Assembly: GCF_963576675.1 (NCBI RefSeq)
Contig: NC_088918.1
Coordinates: 61,335,001 to 61,399,000, forward strand
Direction: 5' to 3'
Source of the DNA: Euphorbia lathyris
Lineage: Eukaryota; Streptophyta; Magnoliopsida; Malpighiales; Euphorbiaceae
DNA: 64,000 nt
Shown: in pieces, positions 44,131 through 56,660 of the stretch
How the letters are laid out: each line of letters opens with the position of its first letter
Position numbering within the stretch: the first letter of the stretch is position 1
The notes under the pieces: generated by a model
Seen by the model: the letters and a program-made list of their open reading frames with translations, nothing else
Databases searched by the model: none
What the model was told of the DNA's origin: nothing
Made by a program: the position numbers and the translations under genes

Positions 44131-45566
44131 TGTTGGTCCCGTGTGATTAGTTCCAAGGGGGGGGGGGGTTAGGAACTAATGTAATTTTTTTCGCTAATTT
44201 AATTATACTGACTTGATAATTTTGATGAGTTTGTTATCTCAGCTTGTGGTCAGCACAGTCGATCTTAATGTAAGACAGCTTTGGTTAGATGTTGACTAAG
44301 GCTGTTTTACTCGTGAGTTGGGAATTGACACTTTCTGTGGTCAGCTTTCAACTCAGCACTCTGATTTACTCAGTATCAGTTTAAATGATTTATATGCTGA
44401 GTAAATTCAACAGACAACACATGTATATATATTATATATATTGAGAGAGTTAGAAATTACTCAGTACGACTTATCCTGGTTCGGCCTCTCTGCCTACGTC
44501 CAGTCCCCAGAGTCCTCCGGGCTTTTGGAATCCAATACTGAGCTTTTTAAAGGTAGAGCACAAATCGTTTACAAGGCAGTTGAATATGCAAGAGTACCGT
44601 CCTCTATTCTTCTACTCAACTCCTACTAAGCACCACAACCCAGTACTTAGATTTCTCTACCACTGAATGTTTACAACCGAACACTCAGCACAACACTCTC
44701 AATATCACAATTGATACAAGTTGTTCTTTTTCAAATGAAGAACACTTTAGATGATTACAAACAATCAATTTAGCATTTACACAAGAATAGAAAATGGGTG
44801 TAAGATCTCTTTCTTGTTTTTGAGTGCTTTGAACTTGTAATTTTCTCTCTTGTATTTTTCTTTCTGTACTTCAGCAATGATCCAAGGAGTTTGATTGTCT
44901 TTATATAGATGAAGACCTGGAGGAGGATCATTTGAAATGATTTAGCCGTTAATTCCAAAACGGCTTTTTTAGGAGACAGCTTCTGGTCAGCTTCAGGTTT
45001 TGCAGGCCAATCCTATCCTCTGATTTCTTCAGGCGTCAGACTTGTCTTCTTCCTGCAGACGTCGTCTTTTTGTGGCAGTTGTCTTTTAGCTATAATCTGT
45101 TGACCCATGCTTCTCGGAATGTGTCTTTTGCGTAATTCCAAGGATTCAATTATTGGTGCAGAAGGTTTGCAAAACTTGTCTTCTAGTGAACGAATCTCTC
45201 ATGCTGTCCTGAAGATTTACTCAGCTTCTACTTTATTCGTTGTCTTTGTTTATTGTCAACTTCTATGCTGAGTTCTGTTTTGCAAGACAAGTTCTGAGAG
45301 GGCTTTTAATGCTGAGTTCCATTCTACTTTACTTTGTTGAACTTCAGACTTCTATTCTTTGATACTGAGTTTGATTCTACTCAGCTTGTTCTTTGATCTC
45401 ATGCTGACTTCGTCCTGTCTTATTCTTTATTTCTTTTTGTATTTAAGTTTATACTCAACATTGAACAAACAGATTAGTATAATTAAATCAAAGCACTTAA
45501 ATTTAATTGTCTCTTAATTATGGATGATTTTGTCAAATCAAAATCTTGTGGAAAGGTGTTTCAACA
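44131..45566 (-). repeat. 5' LTR of Copia B
   Basis: 1,436 bp, TGTTGG...CAACA; followed on its outer side by the target duplication GTCCA (45567-45571) and then A pol. A run of 12 G at 44157-44168 is longer than in the solo copy. Minus-strand TATA at 44900-44907. Confidence 0.92.
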
Positions 45567-46063
45567 GTCCATGCTTACATGACCAAGTCTCCTGTGCCAT
45601 AGCCATGAATTTTGTTCCTTTGATACTAAGCATATATTCTTTGAAAACTTCTTTTCCAAATTCAGCATAAAGACATTGTCAACACGAGGGGCAGTTAAAA
45701 TCAATTCATTTGTTTTGCCCTCGAGTATTTTACATCCAGAGGCATCGAATATAACTTTCCTACCACTGTCACACAGCTGAGCTATGCTCAGTAGGTTATA
45801 TTTAATTCCTCTGAATAGGGAGACTGACTCAATAGTAGGATTGCCACCAACGGTTCCTAAACCCACTATCTTACCCTTTTTGTTGTCTCCAAAACTTACA
45901 CTTCCTCCATGTTTATGCACGAGTGTGATGAATTGAGTTTCATCACCAGTCATATGCCTCGAGCATGCGCTGTCAATGTACCATAACATTGACTTCTCAG
46001 CACACCTCAGGCCAACCTGCAATACATTAGTTCTTCTTAGGTACCCAAAGCTTTTTGGGTCCT
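45567..46063 (-). pseudogene. Copia A (right copy): protease and zinc-finger part
   Basis: Frame 46091-45561: MLWYIDSACSRHMTGDETQF through [15 protein letters not shown], cut at the B insertion site. It is the counterpart of 32163-32650. The rest of A pol (integrase, RT) is not next to this copy but at 28303-30732. Confidence 0.85.
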
Positions 46064-47766
46064 GATTTGTTAGGCTCAGCAGGTGATACATTATACTTTA
46101 CTCGGTGGCGACACACTTTTGTACTGTGGCCATTCTTGCCACAAAAGTCACAATTGATCTTTTGCTGGCGAATCCATTTCCACTGACCAGCACCTGAGTG
46201 CTGAGCATGGAGACATACTTTTGCTGTGTGTCCTTTCTTCCCACAGAAGTCACACTGGACGTTCTACTGGGGATTCCATCTCCGCTGACCAGCACCTGAG
46301 TGGTGAGCGTTCTGATGGAAGTTTTTTTATTCGAAACCCCGAATTGGTTCTAAATAGATGTGATATCCTTTCTTAGCTTCTTAGAGTCTGATTGGACCTC
46401 AGTGAAACCCATGCATGATTTTTAGATTTTCATCTTGCGGGTATTGTCCTGGAGAAGATGTCGAAGGTCACTGAGCTTGACCTCCTTAATCTCATCACAT
46501 CGTCTGCTGAGTGCTTTCACTTTCTTGTTACATTTTTTAACAAGTGTGTAAAGATCACTCAGGGCATTTATCATTTCATTTCTGAGCAAAAGGTAGAGTT
46601 GTTACCTCAGTAGATTGTTCCTTATTGTCCGAAGCACATGAGGGTTCAGCTTGCTCAGAAGGGCAGGGATCAGCAAACTCATCGGCCATGAAGCAGATGT
46701 TTGCTGACTCAGTGGCACCAACTCCCGATGAGGATGATTCGTCACTATCGCTCCAGGTGGCCACCATTGCCTTTCTGCTGCTCTTCTTGTCATTCTTCAA
46801 GGTAGGACAGCTTGACTTGATATGGCTAGTTTGATGACATTCAAAACATATGATCGGATTTGAGCTTTCTTTCTTATATCTGCTGTCGCTTGACTCAGCT
46901 TTATATTTTTCATTCCTTTTGAATGGCTTCTTGATGTACTTGTCATTCTTGCGAAACAGCTTCTTCATCTTTCTTGTGAACATGGCCATTTCTTCATCAT
47001 CCGATGAGTCACCATCGGTAGAGTCAGCTTTCATGACAAGAGACTTTTGCTTCTTGTCTTCAGACTTTTCCTTCACCTCAAAGTTCTTCATTGAGATCTC
47101 ATAGATCAGCAAAGATCCAATGAGCTCATCGTACTTGTAGGTGGTCAAGTCCTGAGCTTCTTCAACGGCAGACTTCTTTGCTTGCCAGCTTTAGGGAACA
47201 CTCCTCAGCATCTTCTTTACTTGTTCTTCCTTAGTGAAGTTCTTGCCGAGTCTCTTGAGCTCGTTGATTATGTTGGTGAACCTTGAGTTCATCTCAGAGA
47301 TGCCTTCACCATTGTTCATCTCGAACAGCTCATACAGCCGCATATGTTGGTTTACCTTGGACTCCTTGACCTTGCTGGTTCCTTCGTAGGTGACCTCCAG
47401 CTTCTTCCAGATTTCTTGTGCTGACTCACAACCTGAAATCTTATTGTACTTTGCGGCATCTAGAGCACAGTGAAGCATATTTATAGCCGAGGCATGATTT
47501 TGCAATTTCTTGAGGTCATCCTCTGACCACTTAGCCTCTTCCTAGACGGCCTTTTAGCCGTCAACAGTTTCATAGGGAACAAATGGGCATTGGACTATAG
47601 AAAGCCATACACTCATATTTGTTGCCTGAATGAAATTTTTCATCCTGTTCTTCCAAAAGGTATAGTTAGACCCGAAGAACAAGGGAGGCCTAGAGATGGA
47701 TAGTCCTTCAAGGAGTATCTGAGTTGTCTGATTTCCAGGGAGGAAACGAGTGCTGTTCTCAGCCAT
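46064..47766 (-). pseudogene. Copia A (right copy): gag
   Basis: Starts at 47766 with MAENSTRFLPGNQTTQILLE; pieces 47505-47191 and 47148-46576 carry the capsid core and the CFECHQTSHIKSSC knuckle. Stops and shifts are mostly shared with the left copy (for example the stop after ETVDG), so they predate the duplication. Some differ (the left copy reads through where this copy stops at about 47191). Confidence 0.85.
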
Positions 47767-47829
47767 TATGGGGATCAGCTCAAGATAGTTATATCTTATG
47801 CACTGAGCTGGTTAAGCTTTGATACCACT

Positions 47830-49186
47830 TGTTGGTCTCGTGTAACGTGACAAGATTAGTTCCAAGGGGGGTTAGGAACTATTTAAAATTTTCACGTAAG
47901 GCTTACTTATATTTTGAACTAAGACTTGTACTAAGTCTTTTAGCCAATGCTGAGTAAGGTTAGAGGCAGATTTAGTCAACTGCTGACTAAAACTGTTTCT
48001 ACCGTGAGTCAGGAGATATCACTTAAGTCTATTCCTGAACTCAACTCTCAGATTACTCAACTCAGCGTATGTTCGTTAACGTTCTACTAGGCAGTACTTA
48101 GTAAGCAATATATATAAAGGAGTAAAGGGTTAGAAGTTACTCATCAGACTTATCCTGGTTCGGCCTCTCCGCCTACGTCCAGTCCCCGGAATTCCTTCCG
48201 AGATTTTCGAATCCTCTACTAAGCTCTTTAAAGGTAGAGCATAAACCGTTTACAAATAGTCACCGAGTATACAAGAGTACCTTCCTCTATTCTTCTACTC
48301 AATACTATATCTACCGTTGAGTGCTATAACTGAGCAACTCAACTTCTCATTTCTATACTTTTAGAAATGATAAAGTGTTTGTTCTAACAAAAGCTAAGAA
48401 CACTTTAGATGTATTAAACACTCTAGACTTTTACACAAAGATATGAATTGGTGTAAGAAATTGCTTTGCTTTTCAATACAGAACTTCAAGTTATAATTTG
48501 GTCAGCATTTCGACTTGATGAAGATCTGCATCGAATGAAGCGTTTGAGAGGCCTATTTATAGTGACACTTGAGGCACCGGTCATTTCGAATTTCGAAATA
48601 ACCGTTGGAGGGAAACAGCTTCTTGTCGCTTTCACTCAGTCAGTGCTCAGCGTCTTCGGCTAATAAGAACGTTGTATCTTCTATCTTCGTCAGGGATCGG
48701 TTGCTTTTGCTCAGGCTGGTCAGAGTGTCTCCACATTTTAGGAAAAGTCTTCCAGACAGTTTTTTGCTTCGTCTGAACATTTTCTTAAGTGGAAATACTT
48801 TGTCTCCAAGTTGTCCAGGCCAGCTGCTGACCTGACTTCCTTGTTGCTTGACTCAGCAGCTTCGTCTTGAAGCTTTTTAGAAGGCTTCTCGATCCTTCTC
48901 TTCGCTGGGCTGCGTTTTGCTCTGCTTGTGCCGCGTTTTGGTTCTTCTTGGGCCGTGTGGCTTTCAACAGTTGACTTGGGCTTGACTTTCTCTTGTGGGC
49001 TTTTGGGCCTTGTTCTTTTAATGTCTTGATTCTTATAAATCCAATTTACTCAACATTAAACAAACATATTAGTATTAATAAATCAAAGCACTTAAATTTA
49101 ATGTGTTAGAATATTTTTATCATGGTGAATTAACTATACTTAAATAATTTTGTCAAATCAAAATCATGTGAAAAGGTGTTTCAACA
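47830..49186 (-). repeat. 5' LTR of Copia A (right copy)
   Basis: 1,357 bp, TGTTGG...CAACA, inserted into the plus-strand Copia D, whose sequence resumes at 49187. The PBS TGGTATCAAAGC lies just inside. Confidence 0.9.
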
Positions 49187-50793
49187 CAAACAACTAGGGA
49201 AATCCTGTTACGAGGCCCGAGTAAAGATGGGCTATATGTGCTTACACCCACCCTGAAGGAGGCGCTTGTATGAGAGAAGGTGTCTTTTGAAAGGTGGCAT
49301 GCACAGCTTGGACATTGTCAGAATCAGACAGTTAGTACAGTTCTCAAAGGCAACAATTTATCCTCTTCAAGTACAGTTAGCAATTGCTCTTTTTGTCCTT
49401 TAGGCAAGCCTGCTAGAAGATCTTTACCTTCTATTAATCGCTCTAGCACATTTATTTTTGAAAACTTATATCTGGATGTTTGGGGACCAGCTCTAGTCGT
49501 ATCTTGTCTTGGTCACTATTATTTCTTAATTATTATCGATGAATTCAGTAGATTTGGATGGGTGTTTTGTTTAAAGAACAAGAGTGATGTTTTCTCAACC
49601 TTTTGTGACTTTTATGCCATGATTTCTAATCAGTATAGTGCAAGGGTTAAGAATATCTATTCAGATATTGGGGGAGAATTTCAAAAATTACAACCTTTTG
49701 TCAAAAGACATGGCATTATACACAAAATTACGTGTCCTCATACTCATGCACAAAATGGTATAGCTGAGAAAAAAATTAGACATGTTATTGATACTTGACT
49801 TACTCTGTTAGCTAATGCATCTTTGCCTCTAAAATTCTGGAACTATGCCATGATTCACAACATTAGGTTAATCAACTATCTACCCACCAAAGTTCTCAAA
49901 AATAAATCTCCCTAATTCATGTTTTATAAGAAACAACCTGCCTATAAGGCATTATGTATCTTTGGAAGTGGCATCTATCCTCTCCTTCGCCCATACAATC
50001 AGCATAAATTTGATTTTCATTCTAAGTTGTGTGTCTACCTTGGTCCACCGGAAAATCACTCTAGGGATATCTGTCTTGAGTATGCCACCGAACGTATATA
50101 CATATGTAAATTTGTTCAGTACAATGAAGATGTGTTTCCTGCTTCAACAACCACTGCATCACCATCTTCATCTAGCAACTCGGGGGTAAGCACATCATGT
50201 CAACTCCCGTCTCTACTCGACCCGTATCTAGGTAATTTCTCTAGTCCTAATCCTATATTATCTCATTCACATTTGGTTCCTTGTTCCCAACCAACCATAC
50301 CTGTCCACTTTAGGCCTCATCCTGGTACTCCAAATGCTCCCTCTGACTCTGAAGTAACAAACAGTGCTCCACTAGCTCCACGTCAAAGTCTATCACCAAT
50401 CATCACAGCTGCATCAAAACCATTTCCTCAGAACAATTCTGCTACACCTGTTGATTCCTTAGACAATGACACACCTGTCATACCAGATGCAGCAACTGCA
50501 ACACCTCATGAACAACACACCATGCCACAATCTCCTCCTCATGAAGCTGCACCACCTGCTCATGTTCCTACTGTAAGACCCCGGTCTCGCACTGCATCTA
50601 TGATTGGCCCACGTCAATATTATATGCAACTTCGACAGCCGTGTCTTCATTCGAGATGGAATTTTGAGGGACTTCTAGCTACACATCCAAATGGCACAGT
50701 GGACCCCACGTGTTTTAGCAAAGCCAACAAACAACCAGAATGGCGCACGACAATGTCTGACGAGATTCAAGCTCTTCTTGACAATGGCACCTG
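49187..50793 (+). pseudogene. Copia D: integrase and linker
   Basis: Begins in the GAG-pre-integrase segment (GPSKDGLYVLTP). Zinc finger RWHAQLGHCQNQ...CSFCPLGKPARR; integrase LYLDVWGP, IYSDIGGEF (Asn replaced by Ile next to the second Asp) and HAQNGIAEKKIRHVIDT. Stops at 49797 and 49917 break the frame. The second frame (49919-50794) has the FGSGIYPLLRPYN and FHSKLCVYLGPPENHS blocks and a Pro/Ser-rich linker. It is an Ale/Ivana-like Copia rather than SIRE, judged by wording only. Its gag side is lost beyond element A. Confidence 0.85.
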
Positions 50794-51699
50794 ACAACTT
50801 GTTCCACGACCACATGATCAACATGTCATCACCTCTAAGTGGCTCTTTTGCATAAAGAAGAAGTCAGATGGAACCATTGATCAATACAAAGCTCGTCTAG
50901 TAGCACGGGGATTCACTCAGAAAGCTGGTATTGACTACAAAAAGACATTAAATCCCGTGATCAAAGCTACAAACATTCATTCTGTCTTTGCCATTGCAGC
51001 AGCAAATAACTGGTTCATCAATCAACTTGATGTCTCTAATGCGTTTCTCCATGGAAAGTTATCTCAGACGATCTATATGGAACAACCACAAGGGTTCTGG
51101 GACAGTGACAGACCGGATCATGTATGTCTTCTCAAAAAGAGTCTCTATGGGTTAAAGCAAGCACCGTGAGAATGGTTCACATGACTTCGAACATTCCTAC
51201 TCTCACTTGGGTACAAGATGTCACAAGCTGACAACTCTCTTTTTATCAGACGCACCGAAACTGAAAAGACCTACATTTTGTGCTATGTTAACGACATCCT
51301 CATCACAGGTAACAATCCTGCACACATCACTAACACAATTGCAGCTATTGAACATGAGTTTCCCATTCGTAACCTTGGTAAGGCAGAATACTTTCTGGGA
51401 ATTGAGATAAGATATGAGAAAGATGGCATTCACCTATGTTAGGCCAAGTATGTGGCTGATATCCTCGACAGAGTAAAGATGATTGACTCCAAACCTACAT
51501 TAACTCCTATGGCTACCACACCAACACTTTCCAAAGATCTTGGCATCAGCTTGACCTCCGGAGATGAATACAGAAGCATTGTGGGAGCACTTCAATATTT
51601 AACATTCACTCGCCCTGACATTGCATTTGCGGTTAACAAACCATGCCAGTTTTTGCACTATGCAACTGATGAACATTGGAAAGGAGTCAAGAGGGTCAT
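50794..51699 (+). pseudogene. Copia D: reverse transcriptase, truncated
   Basis: Continues from a stop at 50792: [52 protein letters not shown] (stop follows), YILCYVNDILITG (the usual YVDD reads YVND), NLGKAEYFLGIEI and LTFTRPDIAFAVN. Stops at 51167, 51177 and 51440. Cut at 51699 by the Ogre-type LTR before RNase H. Confidence 0.88.
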
Positions 51700-52122
51700 T
51701 GTAGACACCGGGGTCGGAGAACCGATGAAGAAAAATTATAAAAAGGGATCCAAATCAGTCGATTAAAATAAATGACGAGTCAATAAAAATAATAAATAAA
51801 AAAACGTTGTTCAAAGGAACCGTGGAGACCGGTTTGATCAAATTCGGAAATCGAATCGAGATGACGGGCGAATCGGTTCCGCAAATGAAATCTTAAATCA
51901 TTTCGCCAAATTCGGAGTATTTCATTATTAATAAAATCTCGGATCGATAGGGGTTTTGTTTTAGAATTCAAACAATAAAAAATAGTTTTGTAAAAAGATC
52001 GATTTTATAAAAGCTAATTTTATAAAATCGGTTTTGGCAAAAATCATTTTTTTTGGATAATTTTAGAAGTTTTTTTAAATATTTTTATACAAACGCGGTC
52101 CTGTCGGGGGCCGCTATGTTCG

Positions 52123-52232
52123 TCACGGGCCGTTAGACGGCCCGTGATAGGTGCTGGGCCGCCTAGGCCCAGCCCAATTGCACTTGGCTTTGGCCAAGTG
52201 CAATTCGCTGCACTTGGCCAAAAGCCAAGTGC
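52123..52232. repeat. Four consecutive hairpins in U3
   Basis: 52123-52147 (TCACGGGCCGT stem, TAG loop), 52153-52173 (GCTGGGCC stem), 52180-52201 (GCACTTGGC stem, TTTG loop) and 52210-52232 (same stem, CAAAA loop). The last two hairpins can also pair with each other. Confidence 0.9.
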
Positions 52233-52427
52233 TTTAGTCTTTTATTTTTATTTTTATTTGTTTTTTTTAGTTTATTTTTCATTTTATTTTTTTTTGCTTT
52301 ATTATTTTATTAAAAAGAAAAAATATAAAGATAAATAAAGAGGAAATGAGGAGAGAGTTTTCTAGGCTAATTTGGCTCCAAGTTTGCTTGGAGCCAAGGA
52401 TAAAGAAAATTTGGGGAGCTCCATGCC

Positions 52428-52435
52428 TATAAATA
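52428..52435 (+). promoter_or_regulatory. TATA box in the Ogre-type LTR
   Basis: TATAAATA followed by GGATGGAGCCC, about 730 bp into the LTR, marks the likely U3/R boundary region. Confidence 0.7.
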
Positions 52436-53005
52436 GGATGGAGCCCAAGGCATTAAAGAGAAAAAAAAAACCCAAACCCCTGGAAAAATTCCCCGAGACC
52501 CGAACAAAGCAAAAACACAAAAAAAAATCCGACTCAAAACACTATCAATCGACTTGATTTGGCATTCCTATTACCGATTGAGAGGTAATAATCCAAGGAA
52601 CTAGACCCGTTTATTTATTCATCTCTTTTTGTTGTTTAGATCTATTTATTTATTTGTTTTTGCACTTTTATTGTTTAGATTTTTTAAGTTAATTTTTTTT
52701 GCATTTGAACAAGTATTTGGTTTTGGTTTTGAAATAAAAACTTTGTTTGGATCCCAATACGAACCGTGACCCGATTTAAGGATAGTTCGGGATCCAAACG
52801 TCGTAGATCCGTGTGTTTACAAGTGTTTTGAACCATTATTTTCAATAAAACGTCGTTTTAGAATCCTCCGTTACAAACCATGACCCGATTTGGGGTAGTT
52901 TGGGGGCTAAAATGATGAAATAGAGTAGATCTAATAAGTCTTGATAAATCTGGAATTTCAAAGGGACTGTTTCTGTAATATCCCGTTTTCTGTCAGTAAA
53001 GGCAG

Positions 53006-53032
53006 TTTACCGACGGATTTTCCGTCTGTAAA
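53006..53032. repeat. Palindrome around CCGACGGA in the LTR
   Basis: Twelve-base arms TTTACCGACGGA and TCCGTCTGTAAA with one mismatch. The inverted LTR has a perfect version at 62641-62667. Confidence 0.85.
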
Positions 53033-54720
53033 TATGCTGGAATTTTAAAAATGCCTTTTTAACCCACTTTTCTTAACTTTTTGATATTTGTCCCTTGTAT
53101 ATGTATATATAATTAGGTATTTATCTTATTAAAATTATTTTTTGGGATTATATAATTAATAATAGTGTATTAAGTATCTATTTATTTTACACTTGGGATA
53201 TCCTTTATATTAATTTAGCTTTGTAAAATATATATATGTACATATATGTTTTTTATAAAAATCACTCACAACCATATTGGGTATTATTTTAGGGGATCAT
53301 CTACTTGGGTGTTTTGGGTAATTAATTGGTAAATGTTTTGGGATAAATAGATATCATTTTGATGTTAGATGTACATTTGGGTATGGTATTTTCTATATAC
53401 TTATTATGTGAAAGCTATTTGGGGATTAAATGTTATTTTCTTATTTATGGACCTTGTTCATTCTTTTTTATATTTGTTTTATTAAAATAAAGGTGTAATG
53501 TGTCTAGTAGTATTTTCATTACTATTTTTACATATTAATAATCATAGGATATATTGTTTCTTCACTTATTTTCAATCTATAGGTATAATTACCATTTTAC
53601 CCAAAAAAAAAAATATATATATATATATGTTTATTTTTCTTTTGGTTCCTATATATATATATATATGTTTTAAAAGTATTTGGGTTGGGTGAATTTGAGT
53701 TTAATTTGTAAGTGTTGTAATTATGTTCAAATAAAGGGTAATTGAGTGAAAAAATGGAAAACAAACCACAAAAAGAAAGTTTAATTTGCTTATTTAAACT
53801 AAAAGTTTTTCTAGATATTCCTAAAGAGTAAATAAAAGGCTTTTTCTATCATTTCAAACCACTTCTTAAACATCACGTTTTAAAACCTTAATTCGTTCCA
53901 ACGACGGGTTAAGCGAACCTTGTAATTAAAATCGTTTCTTTTCATTGTAAATAATGAAGTTTTGAATCGTTTTCCTAACTAAACAGTTTTGTACAAAATG
54001 AATGGACTTGTATGCTTAATCACGTTTTTGGTTAAAACTTCTTGTTCAAACGCTCGAGTCGTTCCAAAGGCGATTCGAGTCGATGTCATGTAAATTAACG
54101 GGGTTTTAAAACGTACCTAAATCGTTCCAACGGCGATTAAGGTACGAACCATGTAAATAAACTCGTTTTTTGGGGAGTGAGATTAGCTTAGAGTTAGTGT
54201 ATAGTCTAAAGCATAAAATCACACTGTGAATAAATCAATTCTCTCTTCTCCCCCTCTCTCTCCTGTATACTTTAAATTTATGCAAAATGGGTGATTCTTT
54301 ACTAAAATGGCTTTCAATAACATGCTCAAAACGGTTTTCAAAGCGAGAAACAAAAGGTTTCAAATGAATTTTAAACTTAAAGAAATATGCGATTAGTCCG
54401 TTATCGCCTAACACGCTGAGTAGGAGGCCGGTGGTTCATAACCGGGCGATGTTGGGATGTCTAGTAGCCTTTCTCTGGAAAGGAGCTAGCCTTCTCGGCT
54501 CGTACCTAAGTTTTCCAAACCCTCACCGGTCTCCCGCAAGGGATCGGTGTTCATTTTCCCATTCGTGGGTGGCGACTCTTCCAGACTCCGAGCTCCGGTC
54601 CTGCCGAGCAGCTTGATTCCACGATTGGTTGCTTTCGGCGCCAATCACCACTTACGTCGCCATGAGGTGTCCACCCCCCGGTCCGCCCGGGCGAGGCCGT
54701 TCGGCACCTTGTCTAACAAG

Positions 54721-54737
54721 TGGCGACTCTGCTGGGG
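54721..54737 (+). promoter_or_regulatory. Primer-binding site of the Ogre-type element
   Basis: TGGCGACTCTGCTGGGG, two bases after the LTR; its complement ends in CCA as a tRNA 3' end should. An arginine tRNA primer, as reported for Ogre elements, is likely but not checked. Confidence 0.8.
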
Positions 54738-56660
54738 AAGCGAGAAATTTGATTCCGGAAGGCGTGTATTAAGCCCTTAACGGGGACGGATCGTATTATT
54801 TCTTTTCGTATGCATTCATAAGCATTATTGCAAACCTTTTGGGTAATTTCCGTGAAACCTCTAGCGAGAGTCCATTCGTCGCTCGAAAGAGGCTAGTGTA
54901 AGTTCCCCCTTACAGTAAGGCGCCAAAGGGTCCCCATCCATTCGTTAGGGGCGAATTTGTGCGGTCCTGTGAGGTCCCGCGATCAGCCGTGTCAGCATAT
55001 AGTAGCCTTAGAAGTTGTCATAGGATTACCCGTTACCATTTTTGATGTGATAAATGAATCAGTTCGTGTTTTCAAAATGCCATGATACGTGTCTAATCCT
55101 AAAATATGTAAAGAAAATGAAACGATACGTTAATATATACTCTTAAACCGATATACAAACTACCCCAAAACATCGAAACGATTCGAACTAAAGACGACTT
55201 AGTCATCTCGTATGAATGAACTTGTGCGACCCGCCTGGTCCCTTTCCGTGTCCCGAAGAAGGCACATGTTCAGGAAATGCGCTATGACGTAAGCACGTAT
55301 TAGTATGAATTGGTTTGGTATTAAGGATAGTTATATCTCGATTCAAAAGACTATATTAACAGTAACCGTTATTCACATTCTTTAAATAGGTTGGGATAAA
55401 ACGAGATTATGACGAAACAAAAACGAAGAACATTTCTGTTTTGAACGACCCCATTGTAACGTAAAGAGTTTTGCAAACATGGTCCGTCCCTTCCGAATAA
55501 AAGACGAGCTCTTACGTTATGCCTTGCGTTGTTCTAAAGAGAAATGGACGTATCCGCAAAAAGTGACTAAGAAAATAAAAGAAAAGAAAAAATAAACAAA
55601 TGACCAAAGTCATTCTGTATCTACGATGTATATCCATCCCGAGGGTAGTTAAAGAAAATGAACCAATGCCGTTAAATACGTGCCTCAAGCCGGTATATAC
55701 GCCGTTTAAAATCATAAAGCCGAATTAAGCTAAACTGCATAATTGCGCCATATGGACGAGACTATGGGTTTGACTAATGGCTCGATCATTTCGACCGTTA
55801 CCAAAACCACAAGAAATATGGCCCGATTGGCGTGTTTTCTCAATTCATGTCTAAATGAGGAGAGCGGTAATATCCCTGCTTCGAATAAGCATGCGATTCA
55901 ACGAAACGTTGATTTTCTATAACCACGCTAGGATAGTATATCCCGTAAATTGGAAGAAATAAAGAGTTGTTAATAGCCGAAGGATTATCGTGCGCTCGAA
56001 TAAGACTCGTCGTCTTTTTCACGTAGCCAAAACGAGCGAGCGGATCCTTGACGCTAAAAACAAACGCGTTACGCGATGAGTCCGTTCCCTAAGGAAAAAA
56101 TCCGAAAAGTGATTTCATCATTAAACAAACACGTGGTTGCGTCTCTCGATAGATCCAAAAGATCCCATCGTAATCCAAAAATCGAGACACGAACCCACGC
56201 GAATAAAAGGGAACGAGTCATTGTCAATAACGAATGATTGAACCAGAAGAATAACTTGTACCACGTCTAACATCCGAGATGCGCTCAAAGGGAGTCAAAA
56301 CCCAAACTAATGCGTCTCGCAAAATGACAAAAGACGAGTTATTCCGAAAGGACAATCCAACTTGGTCGATATCTTAGTCACTAAACGTTGATATGTCAAA
56401 ACGAACTGTATTGTCTGATGAATGATTTACTTTTCCGCAATAATCGACGGCATCACGCATCCCCTTGATCGCAATGTGGGCCCCAAACCAAAGTCCTAGG
56501 AAAGAGACTTGGACCAACGAGTGTGTGGAGGAATAAGGGTGGAAGAGAGATGTTGTGATACGTCTAATTAGACTAACGTTTGTTCTTCTTATCTTATATA
56601 TCTGTAAATAATAAACGCACACACCACGAATCATGCATATAAAATCATGCATACATACTA
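54738..56660 (+). other. Leader between PBS and gag, no clear ORF
   Basis: 1.9 kb. Ogre elements often carry an extra ORF before gag in this place. Here only short frames are open, so it is absent or decayed. Composition is balanced (many CG dinucleotides), unlike the AT-rich flanks. Confidence 0.55.

Larger units (their letters stand above)
51700..54718 (+). repeat. 5' LTR of the Ogre/Tat-type gypsy element
   Basis: 3,019 bp, starts TGTAGACACC and ends GTCTAACA, directly followed by a primer-binding site. It is inserted in Copia D after GTCAT (51695-51699); the matching right target copy is not in the window. U3 is 51700 to about 52455 with TATA at 52428-52435. A long R/U5 follows and includes the GGCGCC...CGGTCTCCCGCAAGG block. 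A related LTR lies inverted at 61391-64000. LTRs of several kb are typical of Ogre-like elements. Confidence 0.88.

Noticed and set aside
30733..45566. Reading 30733-45566 as one very large element with two B LTRs
   Set aside because: The interior contains A protease/gag, an A LTR and D sequence in the same order as outside the right LTR, so it is not a normal interior; duplication plus solo LTR explains it better.
54431..54780. Frames repeated at 61390-61699 as a conserved gene
   Set aside because: They are the same LTR (U5) sequence in two orientations, not a gene.
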